This document shows, piece by piece, positions 26,775 through 34,577 of a stretch of DNA of 64,000 nt (within the stretch, counting starts at the first letter, position 1; the number at the start of each line of letters is the position of its first letter). The notes beneath the pieces are model-generated. The model ran no database searches and had not been told where the DNA came from. It saw only the letters and a list, made by a program, of their open reading frames with translations. The stretch is from Bacteroidota bacterium. GTDB taxonomy: Bacteria > Bacteroidota > Bacteroidia > Flavobacteriales_D > Crocinitomicaceae. A program made the translations under genes and the position numbers. The stretch lies in contig SBGX01000010.1 of the NCBI GenBank assembly GCA_006226425.1, forward strand, positions 124,001 through 188,000. Reading direction: 5' to 3'.

Positions 26775-27335
26775 TTATCTGAAATGAACCCCCAGAGTCC
26801 ATTCTATCCGATGTGCTAAGGTAACTGTTTCAAAATCTTCCCAACGGTCACTTTGCTCCGTTAAATAAGTGAAGCGATAAGCCAATGTGGACTGTATTCC
26901 AAAACGCTTTCCGGTATACTTTATTGCTCCTATTCTCAGTCCGGTAGTGAAGGCCTTTTGTTTCACAGACCAATCTGTCATGGGCATTTCATAACCCAAC
27001 ATCACTTCTGCAAATGGGCTGTCTCTTTTTCTCAGCAGATTGAAGCGTGTCATTCCATAAATCGGAACGTAACCTTCCCAATTCAAGGCTTCCAAACCAG
27101 CCCCCATACCAACACTCCATCGGGGAGTCAACTGCACTCCATTTTCAACCTGTAGAATGGGTGAAGCTGATTCTCCCGCAAGGATACCTGCTTTAATATT
27201 CAGATACATCGTCCTTTCTCGTATGTCTGGCTGCCCCCCCGTACTTTCCTGAGCCCTTACCAGTTGCGCACACAGCAACACCAGGCCGAAGCAAATTATT
27301 TTCCTTGCTCTTCTTTTCATGACCTTATTTTTCAT
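26775..27335 (-). CDS. Small outer-membrane beta-barrel-type protein
   Basis: A 186-residue exported protein. Start ATG 27335 (MKNKVMKRRARK) or 27320; either gives a signal peptide (IICFGLVLLCAQLVRAQ). The mature part is a series of amphipathic strands (MYLNIKAGILAG, LTPRWSVGMGAGLEAL, FAEVMLGYEMPM, TTGLRIGAIKYTGKRFG, RIEWTLGVHFR), consistent with a small porin-like barrel. A G7 run lies just after the signal peptide (codons STGGQ). It overlaps the Kunitz gene and its stop lies nine bases before the proposed sigma factor start, in the same frame. Confidence 0.72.
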   Translation of the reverse strand: MKNKVMKRRARKIICFGLVLLCAQLVRAQESTGGQPDIRERTMYLNIKAGILAGESASPILQVENGVQLTPRWSVGMGAGLEALNWEGYVPIYGMTRFNLLRKRDSPFAEVMLGYEMPMTDWSVKQKAFTTGLRIGAIKYTGKRFGIQSTLAYRFTYLTEQSDRWEDFETVTLAHRIEWTLGVHFR

Positions 27336-27573
27336 CGCATTCACATTCACATGCCTCCCGGGTTTCAAAGCCATATGTATTACACCCTCCGTATGACTTT
27401 TGCTCGCAGTTTCCTGTTTCCTGATTATAAAACCATCTCTCAAAATGAGCCTGGCAAACTTGATCCGTTGGAACCTGTTCCTGACACTTCGTCGATAATA
27501 CCTTTTTTTTATTCTTTTCACAGGAGTACAATGCCCCCAACACGAAAAGACCTAACATCCATTTCTTTTTCAT
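27325..27573 (-). CDS. Kunitz/BPTI-type inhibitor domain lipoprotein
   Basis: An 82-residue protein. The signal has a lipobox (GALYSC, Cys18). The mature part is a single Kunitz domain: Cys30, 40, 56, 64, 75 and 79 line up with BPTI cysteines 5, 14, 30, 38, 51 and 55, with identical spacings for 14-30, 30-38 and 51-55. The family hallmarks FYN (48-50) and YGGC (61-64) are present. One residue more lies between the first two cysteines and two fewer before the fifth. Cys77 is extra. The P1 position after Cys40 is Gln41, unusual for a trypsin inhibitor. It should sit on the membrane facing periplasm or surface; target unknown. Confidence 0.85.
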   Translation of the reverse strand: MKKKWMLGLFVLGALYSCEKNKKKVLSTKCQEQVPTDQVCQAHFERWFYNQETGNCEQKSYGGCNTYGFETREACECECDEK

Positions 27574-27597
27574 CTGATTCGTGGATTACGATTTAAC

Positions 27598-28857
27598 TTA
27601 AACGAATGCGATTCGACTCAGCAAACGAATATTCTCCGGATCACTGTAATCATACTGGTAGAGTCCATCATCCCCAATGAGGATGGCCACATCTCCCAAA
27701 AGAATCACGTCTGTCGCCTGAATTTGTCCGAAGCGCTTGATCAAATGGTCTCCGGCATTTTCCGGTTCTGTCGCATCAAATACCTTTAGTCCCTTTTTTC
27801 CGTCACAGACGAAAAGTAGCTTCCCATCGATTCCCAATCCATGTGGATTTTTGAGCTGATAGGAACGCATTAACATGGGGCTGCTACAATCGCTGATATC
27901 AATAATATCCAATTGATTGGAAACACCGGAACATGGTCCCCCGGAACGAATCGTGACATAAGCATATTCTCCCTGAACCACTACCGGATCACATGCCCTG
28001 GCATGTCTAATGGAACCCATCTTGGTTGGTTGTGCCGGATTTTCTGTGCTTAGGATCATCATTCCACTTGTCGTCCCCACGAAAAGTTTGTCTTCATGCG
28101 GAAATAAGGTCTCCACGTCCCAGGAAAGGGGCAGTTCTTCACCCTCTTGGGGGTCAGATGGATTTGACAGGTCAAAATTATTGAGCACGCTGTTTTCCAT
28201 CGCATAGAGGTAATCATTGACAATGGCCATTTGAGCAATCGAACCTGCCTGTCCAACAGACATCCCGGAAGACTTTTGAAGGGATGTATTCAGCGTCATT
28301 ACTTCGCAATTTGCACACCCGATCCACATTTGATCCTGCTCTATGTCTTCCTTATGTTCCACCACTTTCCAGGAGGTTACCACTCCCAGATTCCGATCCA
28401 CGGATTCCAGGGGATAATTATTCTCCTTAACTGGTAGTGCCATCGGAAAGACATCCTCTACTCTTTTTATTTCTTTGGGATTCTGAAGATCCGAAATATC
28501 CAGGACCAGGAGATCAATCAAGGCACTCACGTACATATAATTTCCCCGAATGGCTAAACCGCTGCAACCTACAATGCTTAGGAAGCCTGTCTTGACGGGG
28601 CTTTCGGGATTGGAATTATCTATAAAGTGAATCCCTTCATTGGGTTCGACAATAAACAGAAATCGCTCATGATAATAGATATTCCCCTTCTTTCTGAGTA
28701 GTCTGGGAGCTTCAAAAATGGCCTCCCGTCGAAAATCATCAACGCTTGTGTAAACCGGCTGATAACTTTTATAGTTGCGATACACTTTGTCCCGGCAAGA
28801 AACCGACAAGACGGTCAGCAAGGGAAGAAAATAGAGAAACCTGACTTTTTTCATCAT
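27598..28857 (-). CDS. LVIVD-repeat beta-propeller lipoprotein
   Basis: A 419-residue lipoprotein with lipobox LSVSC (Cys21). The mature part is built of repeats of the LVIVD type, such as YMYVSALIDLLVLDISDLQN, LYAMENSVLNNFDLSNPSDP, LFVGTTSGMMILSTENPAQP, LLFVCDGKKGLKVFDATEP and ILIGDDGLYQYDYSDPENI. This pattern forms a beta-propeller of about seven blades, probably on the outer membrane. No catalytic site is seen. It is the first gene of the five-gene unit that includes the Kunitz lipoprotein 24 bases downstream and the sigma/anti-sigma pair. Confidence 0.85.
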   Translation of the reverse strand: MMKKVRFLYFLPLLTVLSVSCRDKVYRNYKSYQPVYTSVDDFRREAIFEAPRLLRKKGNIYYHERFLFIVEPNEGIHFIDNSNPESPVKTGFLSIVGCSGLAIRGNYMYVSALIDLLVLDISDLQNPKEIKRVEDVFPMALPVKENNYPLESVDRNLGVVTSWKVVEHKEDIEQDQMWIGCANCEVMTLNTSLQKSSGMSVGQAGSIAQMAIVNDYLYAMENSVLNNFDLSNPSDPQEGEELPLSWDVETLFPHEDKLFVGTTSGMMILSTENPAQPTKMGSIRHARACDPVVVQGEYAYVTIRSGGPCSGVSNQLDIIDISDCSSPMLMRSYQLKNPHGLGIDGKLLFVCDGKKGLKVFDATEPENAGDHLIKRFGQIQATDVILLGDVAILIGDDGLYQYDYSDPENIRLLSRIAFV

Positions 28858-28920
28858 TTGAAATTTGTTGTTTATTCCTATGATGAATCTGATGCAAAAA
28901 GGGTTGCAAGAAGTCCGGAT

Positions 28921-29433
28921 TTATTTTTCGATTTTCCGTTGACGCTTATTGATCAACACGAACTTGAGGGCAATAAAGAAATCATTCAACTCTGTAAAAT
29001 CATCGGCCGGCAATCTGAAATAATAGCCACATTGCAAGTGGAATTGCGTCAGACGAAAACCAAGTGCCGGAGCCAGTCCTAGCCGGCTACTAATAAAGTT
29101 ATTGTGGTAAGCCAGTTGGAAACCGTAAGTCAGTCCAACCCGACTGTGCTGATACCAGTATCCACCTTCCAAACCAAGTACCGATTGGGGGAAATTATAG
29201 TTCATCCCCAGTCGAAAGGCCCGAATCGTAGGTCGGATTAATTTTACCTTTTTCAATTGTAACTCTCCTCCCAACTCTAAAAAATTGTACTTCCCTTGCT
29301 GGACACCTACATAGGGACCACTTCGCTTCACTTTGATCGAAGGTCCATCCAGAGTCATTGAACTCCTGAAATTCTGAGCCTGAAACCCAGAAAATAACAG
29401 GGAAAAGAAGGCCATCAGTATGAATTTATTCAC
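28921..29433 (-). CDS. Outer-membrane beta-barrel-type protein
   Basis: A 170-residue exported protein with signal peptide FILMAFFSLLFSGFQAQ. The mature part alternates hydrophobic and polar residues in short strands (FRLGMNYNFPQSVLGLEGGY, HSRVGLTYGFQLAYHNN, LAPALGFRLTQFHLQCGYYF, FFIALKFVLI), as in small outer-membrane barrels. I recognise no named family. It starts eight bases inside the cvpA gene, in the glyS-cvpA unit. Confidence 0.62.
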   Translation of the reverse strand: MNKFILMAFFSLLFSGFQAQNFRSSMTLDGPSIKVKRSGPYVGVQQGKYNFLELGGELQLKKVKLIRPTIRAFRLGMNYNFPQSVLGLEGGYWYQHSRVGLTYGFQLAYHNNFISSRLGLAPALGFRLTQFHLQCGYYFRLPADDFTELNDFFIALKFVLINKRQRKIEK

Positions 29434-30001
29434 GTTCTTCTATTTGAGGGTTTATGACGGGCGGTGAGAGTGAGTCCTGTTCATTCCCAAACAACCAGAT
29501 ATTTTCCAGGCTATCCAATTGATTCAAAAATTGACTTTCCTTCATACTCGGAATCGTATATAAAGATAGCTGACAAAAGGGCTTGTACAACAATGAATCT
29601 TTCTTCACCTGACTTTCTTCCGGACTAAAACCGTGCCAGATCAGAAAGAGAATACTGATCAAATAGGCGATCTTGAGCATGGAAAAAACAGCACCGGCCA
29701 ATTTGTTAAATACGGACAACTGAGCAATTTTTACCAGTTTTTCAAGCGCCTTTCCAGCGAAATATACGGCTGCCCCCACTCCAAGAAAGAGGATTAAAAA
29801 GGATACAACGGGAAGATAGGATGGTTCCAGGCGCACCTCCCCCACCAATCTTTCAGACAACATATCCGAAAAGCGAATGCCGGCATAAATCCCTACCAGG
29901 AGGGCGAGCAGTGTAAATACCTCAATGATCAAACCCTTGCGGAAGCCATTCCACGCGGCCCAGACCATGGGGATTAAAATCAGTACATCGAGGTAATTCA
30001 C
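29426..30001 (-). CDS. CvpA family membrane protein
   Basis: A 191-residue protein with four membrane helices in the first 130 residues and a soluble tail. The start NYLDVLILIPMVWAAWNGFR, then KGLIIEVFTLLALLVGIYAG, is the CvpA signature (D..i...l.....G..kGli.e...l). The family was named for colicin V production and is now linked to envelope integrity. It begins two bases after the glyS stop codon and overlaps the following gene, so it is in an operon with glyS. Confidence 0.88.
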   Translation of the reverse strand: MNYLDVLILIPMVWAAWNGFRKGLIIEVFTLLALLVGIYAGIRFSDMLSERLVGEVRLEPSYLPVVSFLILFLGVGAAVYFAGKALEKLVKIAQLSVFNKLAGAVFSMLKIAYLISILFLIWHGFSPEESQVKKDSLLYKPFCQLSLYTIPSMKESQFLNQLDSLENIWLFGNEQDSLSPPVINPQIEERE

Positions 30002-30003
30002 CC

Positions 30004-31545
30004 TTAAAGCTGCTTTAAAAGAGCTTTCATTTCAACTCGATCACCCAATCTTCCGGGTAATTCAGCAATTGGAATACGATCCTGCTCCATGGTGTCGCGA
30101 TCCCGAATGGTAACCGTATTATCTTCCAAGGTTTGGTGATCTACAGTTACGGAAAAAGGGGTTCCAATCGCATCCTGACGACGATAGCGTTTCCCAATGG
30201 AATCTTTCTCATCGTACTGACATTGGAAATCCAGTTTCAAGCCATCGATAATTTCTCTCGCCTTTTCGGGTAAACCGTCTTTTTTAGTCAGGGGCATGAC
30301 GGCCACCTTATAAGGAGCCAGTGCAGCGGGCAACTTCAAAACACTTCGCTCACTTCCGTCTTCCAGTTTTTCCTGTTGAAGAGAGCTACTAAAAACAGCC
30401 AGGAACATACGATCCAGCCCCAGGGAAGTTTCGATCACATACGGAACATAATTCTGATTCATTTCCGGGTCAAAATACTGGAGCTTCTTCCCCGCATGCT
30501 GCTCATGTTGTTTTAGGTCGAAATCAGTTCTAGAGTGGATTCCCTCCAGCTCTTTGAAGCCCATTGGAAAATCAAATTCGATATCACAGGCTGCATTGGC
30601 ATAATGGGCCAGTTTAATGTGATCGTGGAAACGATAATTGCTTTCTCCAAGTCCTAATGCCTGGTGCCATTTTACCCGTACTTCTTTCCAGTATTCGTAC
30701 CATTTCAGCTCTTCTCCCGGACGGACAAAAAACTGCATCTCCATTTGTTCGAATTCCCGCATCCGGAAAATGAACTGTCGGGCCACAATCTCGTTCCGGA
30801 AGGCTTTTCCAATCTGAGCAATTCCGAATGGAACTTTCATTCTCCCAGATTTCTGGACGTTCAGGAAATTCACAAAAATTCCCTGAGCTGTTTCCGGTCT
30901 CAGGTATATCGTCGCAGCATCTCCAGCTACTGATCCTAATTCTGTTGAGAACATTAAGTTGAACTGTCGAACTTCCGTCCAATTCTTGGAACCGGAAATC
31001 GGACAACTAATCTCCAGATCAACGATCAACTGATAAATAGATTCCAGATCGCCATCATCAAGTCCTTTTCTCATGCGGTCTTCAATCTCTTTGATCTTGG
31101 AGACATTTCGTAGGACATTCGGATTTGTTTCGCGGAACTGAGCTTCGTCAAAATCATCTCCGAAACGTTTTTTCCCTTTCGTTACCTCCTTCTCTATTTT
31201 CTGCCGGATTTTCTCAATGTGTTCTTCAATCAACACATCCGCCCGATATCTTTTCTTGGAATCCTTGTTATCGATCAAAGGGTCATTGAAGGCATCTACG
31301 TGGCCGGAAGCTTTCCAAACAGTCGGATGCATGAAAATCGCCGAATCAATTCCAACGATGTTCTCGTGCATCTGCACCATGGCTTTCCACCAATACTGCT
31401 TAATATTGTTCTTCAGTTCGGACCCCAACTGACCATAATCATAGGTCGCAGCCAAACCGTCGTATATTTCAGAAGAAGGAAAAATATACCCATACTCTTT
31501 GGCGTGGGAGATCACATCCTTCAATTTGTCATCCTTGTTTTCCAT
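30004..31545 (-). CDS. glyS: Glycyl-tRNA synthetase
   Basis: A 513-residue homodimer-type (alpha2, eukaryote/archaeal-like) GlyRS that charges tRNA-Gly. Typical segments are HAKEYGYIFPSSEIYDGLAA at the start, YDYGQLGSELKNNIKQYWW, the class II motif 2 region FRNEIVARQFIFRMREFEQM and motif 3 ETSLGLDRMFLAVF, followed by an anticodon-binding domain (YKVAVMPLTKKDGLPEKA). The SCPISGSK sequence sits in the usual zinc-like insertion region. The minus-strand -7 box TAACTTTG ends only 5 bases from the ATG. Confidence 0.97.
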   Translation of the reverse strand: MENKDDKLKDVISHAKEYGYIFPSSEIYDGLAATYDYGQLGSELKNNIKQYWWKAMVQMHENIVGIDSAIFMHPTVWKASGHVDAFNDPLIDNKDSKKRYRADVLIEEHIEKIRQKIEKEVTKGKKRFGDDFDEAQFRETNPNVLRNVSKIKEIEDRMRKGLDDGDLESIYQLIVDLEISCPISGSKNWTEVRQFNLMFSTELGSVAGDAATIYLRPETAQGIFVNFLNVQKSGRMKVPFGIAQIGKAFRNEIVARQFIFRMREFEQMEMQFFVRPGEELKWYEYWKEVRVKWHQALGLGESNYRFHDHIKLAHYANAACDIEFDFPMGFKELEGIHSRTDFDLKQHEQHAGKKLQYFDPEMNQNYVPYVIETSLGLDRMFLAVFSSSLQQEKLEDGSERSVLKLPAALAPYKVAVMPLTKKDGLPEKAREIIDGLKLDFQCQYDEKDSIGKRYRRQDAIGTPFSVTVDHQTLEDNTVTIRDRDTMEQDRIPIAELPGRLGDRVEMKALLKQL

Positions 31546-31550
31546 GCCGG

Positions 31551-31558
31551 CAAAGTTA
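31551..31558 (-). promoter_or_regulatory. -7 box (TAACTTTG) of glyS
   Basis: A minus-strand match to TAnnTTTG that leaves 5 bases before the glyS ATG, so a transcript from it would be practically leaderless. Confidence 0.5.
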
Positions 31559-31606
31559 CTAATGAAGACGTTAAAATCAATGCATCTACTAAAAAGGGTA
31601 CAATAA

Positions 31607-31634
31607 TTGTTTGACAGAATTATTGTTTACATTT
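31607..31634 (+). promoter_or_regulatory. Promoter of the cyclophilin-FKBP gene
   Basis: TTGTTTG (31607-31613) and TACATTTG (31627-31634) match the -33 and -7 elements of Bacteroidota promoters. The start codon is 31 bases downstream. This is the most complete promoter match in the window. Confidence 0.65.
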
Positions 31635-31665
31635 GTGAGCCTTCGCGGACATTAATTATTAAGCT

Positions 31666-32751
31666 ATGAAAAACATTTTTGCAACATTTTTTATCGCACT
31701 CACCATGGTTGCCTGTGCCAACGCTCAGAAGAATTCAGATGGTGACAAGAAAAAAGACAAAACCAAACTGGAAGACGGATTGTATGCCGTCATGACCACC
31801 AACAAGGGAGACATTACCCTGATGCTGGAATTCGAAAAAACACCCATGACAGTCGCCAACTTTGTTGGATTGGCTGAAGGAAAATTTGAAAACCATGGAA
31901 AGAAATTCACGAAGCCATACTATAATGGTTTGAAGTTCCACCGGGTCATCAAAGATTTTATGATTCAGGGAGGATGTCCACTAGGAAATGGTACAGGTGA
32001 TCCCGGATACAAATTCTTTGACGAAATCCACCCAGACCTAAAACATACCGGACCAGGAATTTTGTCGATGGCGAACTCCGGACCAAACACGAATGGAAGT
32101 CAATTCTTCATCACCCACAAAGAAACACCCTGGTTGGATGGAAAACACACCGTCTTTGGTCACGTGGTAGACGGAATGGATGTCGTGAACAGCATCGTTC
32201 AAAATGACAGTATTCTTGAAGTTAAAATCATTCGCAAAGGGAAAGAAGCCAAGAAGTTCGTTGCCAACGATGCCTTTGACAAAGTCTATCATGAACTCGA
32301 AGCGATTGAGAAAAAGAAGATGGAAAAATATGAGATGATTGCGAATATGTCTCATGAGGAATACAATAAATTTCTGTTGGATCAGGTGAAGGAAAAACAC
32401 CCAAATGCGCAACAAAGCGAATCTGGACTTATTTACATCATTGAAAATGCCGGTGAAAATCCAAAAGCAACAGCAGGAAATACGCTAAGTGTTCATTATA
32501 CGGGAACCTTTATGGATGGAAAGAAATTCGATTCTTCCCGCGACCGGGGAATGCCTATGACTTTCAAATACAAGGCACAACCGATGATCCCTGGATTTGA
32601 AGAAGGACTTTCCATGCTTGGAAAAGGAGGGAAAGCATTGATCATTATTCCTTACTATCAGGCCTATGGCCCACAAGGACGACCTGGTGCTATCCCACCA
32701 TTTGCCGATCTTATTTTCGATCTGGAAATTGTTGACTTGAAAGCCGAATAA
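31666..32751 (+). CDS. Dual peptidyl-prolyl isomerase: cyclophilin fused to FKBP
   Basis: A 361-residue exported protein. The N-terminus [14 protein letters not shown] could be a lipobox (VAC) or an ordinary signal. Residues about 40-190 are a cyclophilin domain ([17 protein letters not shown], then [23 protein letters not shown] and [12 protein letters not shown]). After a charged helical linker (about 200-245) comes an FKBP domain (about 255-361; [36 protein letters not shown] and [13 protein letters not shown]). Both domains keep the usual active-site residues, so one polypeptide should assist folding of secreted proteins in two ways. It has its own promoter and terminator. Confidence 0.93.
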   Translation: MKNIFATFFIALTMVACANAQKNSDGDKKKDKTKLEDGLYAVMTTNKGDITLMLEFEKTPMTVANFVGLAEGKFENHGKKFTKPYYNGLKFHRVIKDFMIQGGCPLGNGTGDPGYKFFDEIHPDLKHTGPGILSMANSGPNTNGSQFFITHKETPWLDGKHTVFGHVVDGMDVVNSIVQNDSILEVKIIRKGKEAKKFVANDAFDKVYHELEAIEKKKMEKYEMIANMSHEEYNKFLLDQVKEKHPNAQQSESGLIYIIENAGENPKATAGNTLSVHYTGTFMDGKKFDSSRDRGMPMTFKYKAQPMIPGFEEGLSMLGKGGKALIIIPYYQAYGPQGRPGAIPPFADLIFDLEIVDLKAE

Positions 32752-32774
32752 CATTTTTGTTTGAATAAAACGAG

Positions 32775-32806
32775 ACCGTCCATCGCATGATGGGCGGTTT
32801 TTTATT
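32775..32806 (+). terminator. Intrinsic terminator
   Basis: A 10-base stem (ACCGTCCATC / GATGGGCGGT, one G-U pair) with GCAT loop is followed by six T, 24 bases after the isomerase stop. Confidence 0.9.
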
Positions 32807-32891
32807 TCCATCAAATCTGATCCAAAGAAACAAATCAGATCGGCTTATATAAAATCATTCTAAATAATTTTTTAATTCCGTCATTAGATCG

Positions 32892-32899
32892 TAATTTTG
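32892..32899 (+). promoter_or_regulatory. -7 box (TAATTTTG) of sufT-fabF
   Basis: TAATTTTG matches TAnnTTTG and lies 44 bases before the SufT-like start. It follows the upstream terminator, so it probably drives the sufT-fabF unit. Confidence 0.5.
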
Positions 32900-32943
32900 T
32901 CCCGTTCAATTTGACGCGCTGCGACAAATGATTCTTGCCGCTT

Positions 32944-33246
32944 ATGGATCTTGAAAACAAAATTGTTGACACCTTAAAAACCATTTACGATCCGGAAATC
33001 CCGGTCGATATCTTTGAACTTGGTTTGATCTATGAAGTCAAAATCGAACAGGGTGGTCAGGTATTTATCGATATGACACTGACCTCTCCCAACTGTCCGG
33101 TAGCTGAAACTATGCCGAAAGAAGTAGAAGACAAAGTAGCTTCGATTGAAGGAGTGGAGAGCGCCAAAGTAAACATTGTATTTGATCCTCCCTGGGACAA
33201 AGATATGATGAGTGAAGAGGCCAAGCTGGAACTTGGTTTTCTTTAA
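32944..33246 (+). CDS. MIP18/DUF59-family Fe-S assembly factor (SufT-like)
   Basis: A 100-residue protein; ATG at 32944 preferred over TTG at 32935. The family core is intact: IYDPEIPVDIFELGLIYEVK, then TLTSPNCPVAETMPKEVE with the conserved cysteine (NCP) and NIVFDPPWDKDMMSEEAK. SufT/MIP18 proteins help deliver Fe-S clusters to apo-proteins. No suf genes flank it; it precedes fabF by 30 bases and probably shares its transcript. Confidence 0.9.
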   Translation: MDLENKIVDTLKTIYDPEIPVDIFELGLIYEVKIEQGGQVFIDMTLTSPNCPVAETMPKEVEDKVASIEGVESAKVNIVFDPPWDKDMMSEEAKLELGFL

Positions 33247-33276
33247 TTTTTTTATTTTCAATAAAATTTTTGATTT

Positions 33277-34515
33277 ATGAGAAGGGTTGTTGTAACCGGT
33301 ATGGGTGCACTCACTCCGCTGGGAAATAATGTGGCGCATTTTTGGAATGCCATCAAAAACGGAGAAAGTGGTGCTGCCATGATCACCAAGTTTGATACAG
33401 AGAAATACAAATGCAAATTTGCCTGTGAACTAAAAGACTTTGATCCCAAAGAGCACTTTCACGTCAAGGAAATTCGAAAATATGATCCTTTTTCACAATA
33501 CGCATTATACACGGTTGATGAGGCCTTAAGAGATGCAAATATCGACTTTGACCAATTGAATCGAGATCGCATCGGGGTTATTTGGGGCTCAGGAAACGGA
33601 GGGATTCAAACCTTTCAGGATCAAATGTACGAACATGTACAGGGAGACGGCACCCCGCGTTTTTCACCTTTCTTCATTCCGCGCATCCTCGTCGATATCG
33701 CTTCCGGAATCATTTCCATTAAATACGGCCTTCGGGGAGTGAATTATTGCCCGGTATCTGCCTGTGCCACTTCCAATACGGCACTTATTGATGCTTTCAA
33801 CTACATTCGTTGGAACAAAGCCGATATGATCATCAGTGGTGGATCAGAGGCAGCGATCAACGAAGCGGCCATCGGGGGATTTGCTTCGGCGAAAGCACTT
33901 TCCACCCGAAATGACGATCCGGCTAGAGCATCGCGGCCATTTGATGTCACTCGTGATGGTTTTGTCATGGGCGAAGGTGCAGGAGCACTCATTCTGGAAG
34001 AACTGGAACATGCCCAAAAACGAGGCGCTAAAATTTACGCAGAAATCGTCGGAGGAGGAATGGCTGCAGACGCCTACCACCTCACCGGAACGCATCCAGA
34101 AGGAGACGGAGCCGTACTTGGAATGCAACTGGCCATGGAAGAAGCAGGAATTTCAGCAGACGAGGTGGGTTACATCAATATGCACGCCACCTCTACCCCT
34201 TTGGGGGACACCAGTGAATTGAAAGCTGTCAAACGTCTTTTTGGGAGCAGCAAAGAACTCAGTATCTCCGGAACAAAATCGATGACCGGTCACCTGCTAG
34301 GGGCAGCTGGAGCTATCGAAGCAATCATCAGTATCAAATCTCTGGAAGACCAAGTGGTACCACCAACCATCAATACGAAGGAAATTGATCCGGAGTTTGC
34401 AAATGACTTCCACTTCCCAATGGATAAGGCACAAAAGAAGGAGTTGAATTACGTTATGAGTAATACCTTCGGTTTCGGAGGACATATTGCTTCGATCGTG
34501 ATGAAACGATATTGA
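33277..34515 (+). CDS. fabF: Beta-ketoacyl-ACP synthase II
   Basis: A 412-residue thiolase-fold enzyme that elongates acyl-ACP with malonyl-ACP in fatty acid synthesis. The catalytic Cys163 lies in VSACATSN at the position known for E. coli FabF. The two histidines are in NMHATSTPLGD and MTGHLLGAAGAIEA, and the C-terminal glycine loop NTFGFGGHIAS is present. Length equals the family. No acpP or other fab gene is adjacent, which is a little unusual. Confidence 0.97.
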   Translation: MRRVVVTGMGALTPLGNNVAHFWNAIKNGESGAAMITKFDTEKYKCKFACELKDFDPKEHFHVKEIRKYDPFSQYALYTVDEALRDANIDFDQLNRDRIGVIWGSGNGGIQTFQDQMYEHVQGDGTPRFSPFFIPRILVDIASGIISIKYGLRGVNYCPVSACATSNTALIDAFNYIRWNKADMIISGGSEAAINEAAIGGFASAKALSTRNDDPARASRPFDVTRDGFVMGEGAGALILEELEHAQKRGAKIYAEIVGGGMAADAYHLTGTHPEGDGAVLGMQLAMEEAGISADEVGYINMHATSTPLGDTSELKAVKRLFGSSKELSISGTKSMTGHLLGAAGAIEAIISIKSLEDQVVPPTINTKEIDPEFANDFHFPMDKAQKKELNYVMSNTFGFGGHIASIVMKRY

Positions 34516-34547
34516 TGCTCATATTCGCTTAGGTCGAAATCTTTCTC

Positions 34548-34555
34548 TATTTTTG
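34548..34555 (+). promoter_or_regulatory. -7 box (TATTTTTG) of nhaC
   Basis: A TAnnTTTG match 22 bases upstream of the NhaC start, in the 62-base gap after fabF. Confidence 0.45.
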
Positions 34556-34577
34556 AAAACATTTCAAAACCAAGCTA

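Noticed and set aside
27234-27240. G7 run (minus strand) in the small barrel gene
   Set aside because: Too short to argue for phase variation without population data; noted in the gene entry only.
27336-27521. Upstream extension of the small barrel gene to 27521
   Set aside because: It runs through the Kunitz gene in another frame; the signal peptide fixes the start at 27335 or 27320.
28858-29082. Plus-strand ORF of 74 codons at the start of the LVIVD gene
   Set aside because: It overlaps the well-supported minus-strand beta-barrel gene and has no recognisable domain; probably a shadow frame.
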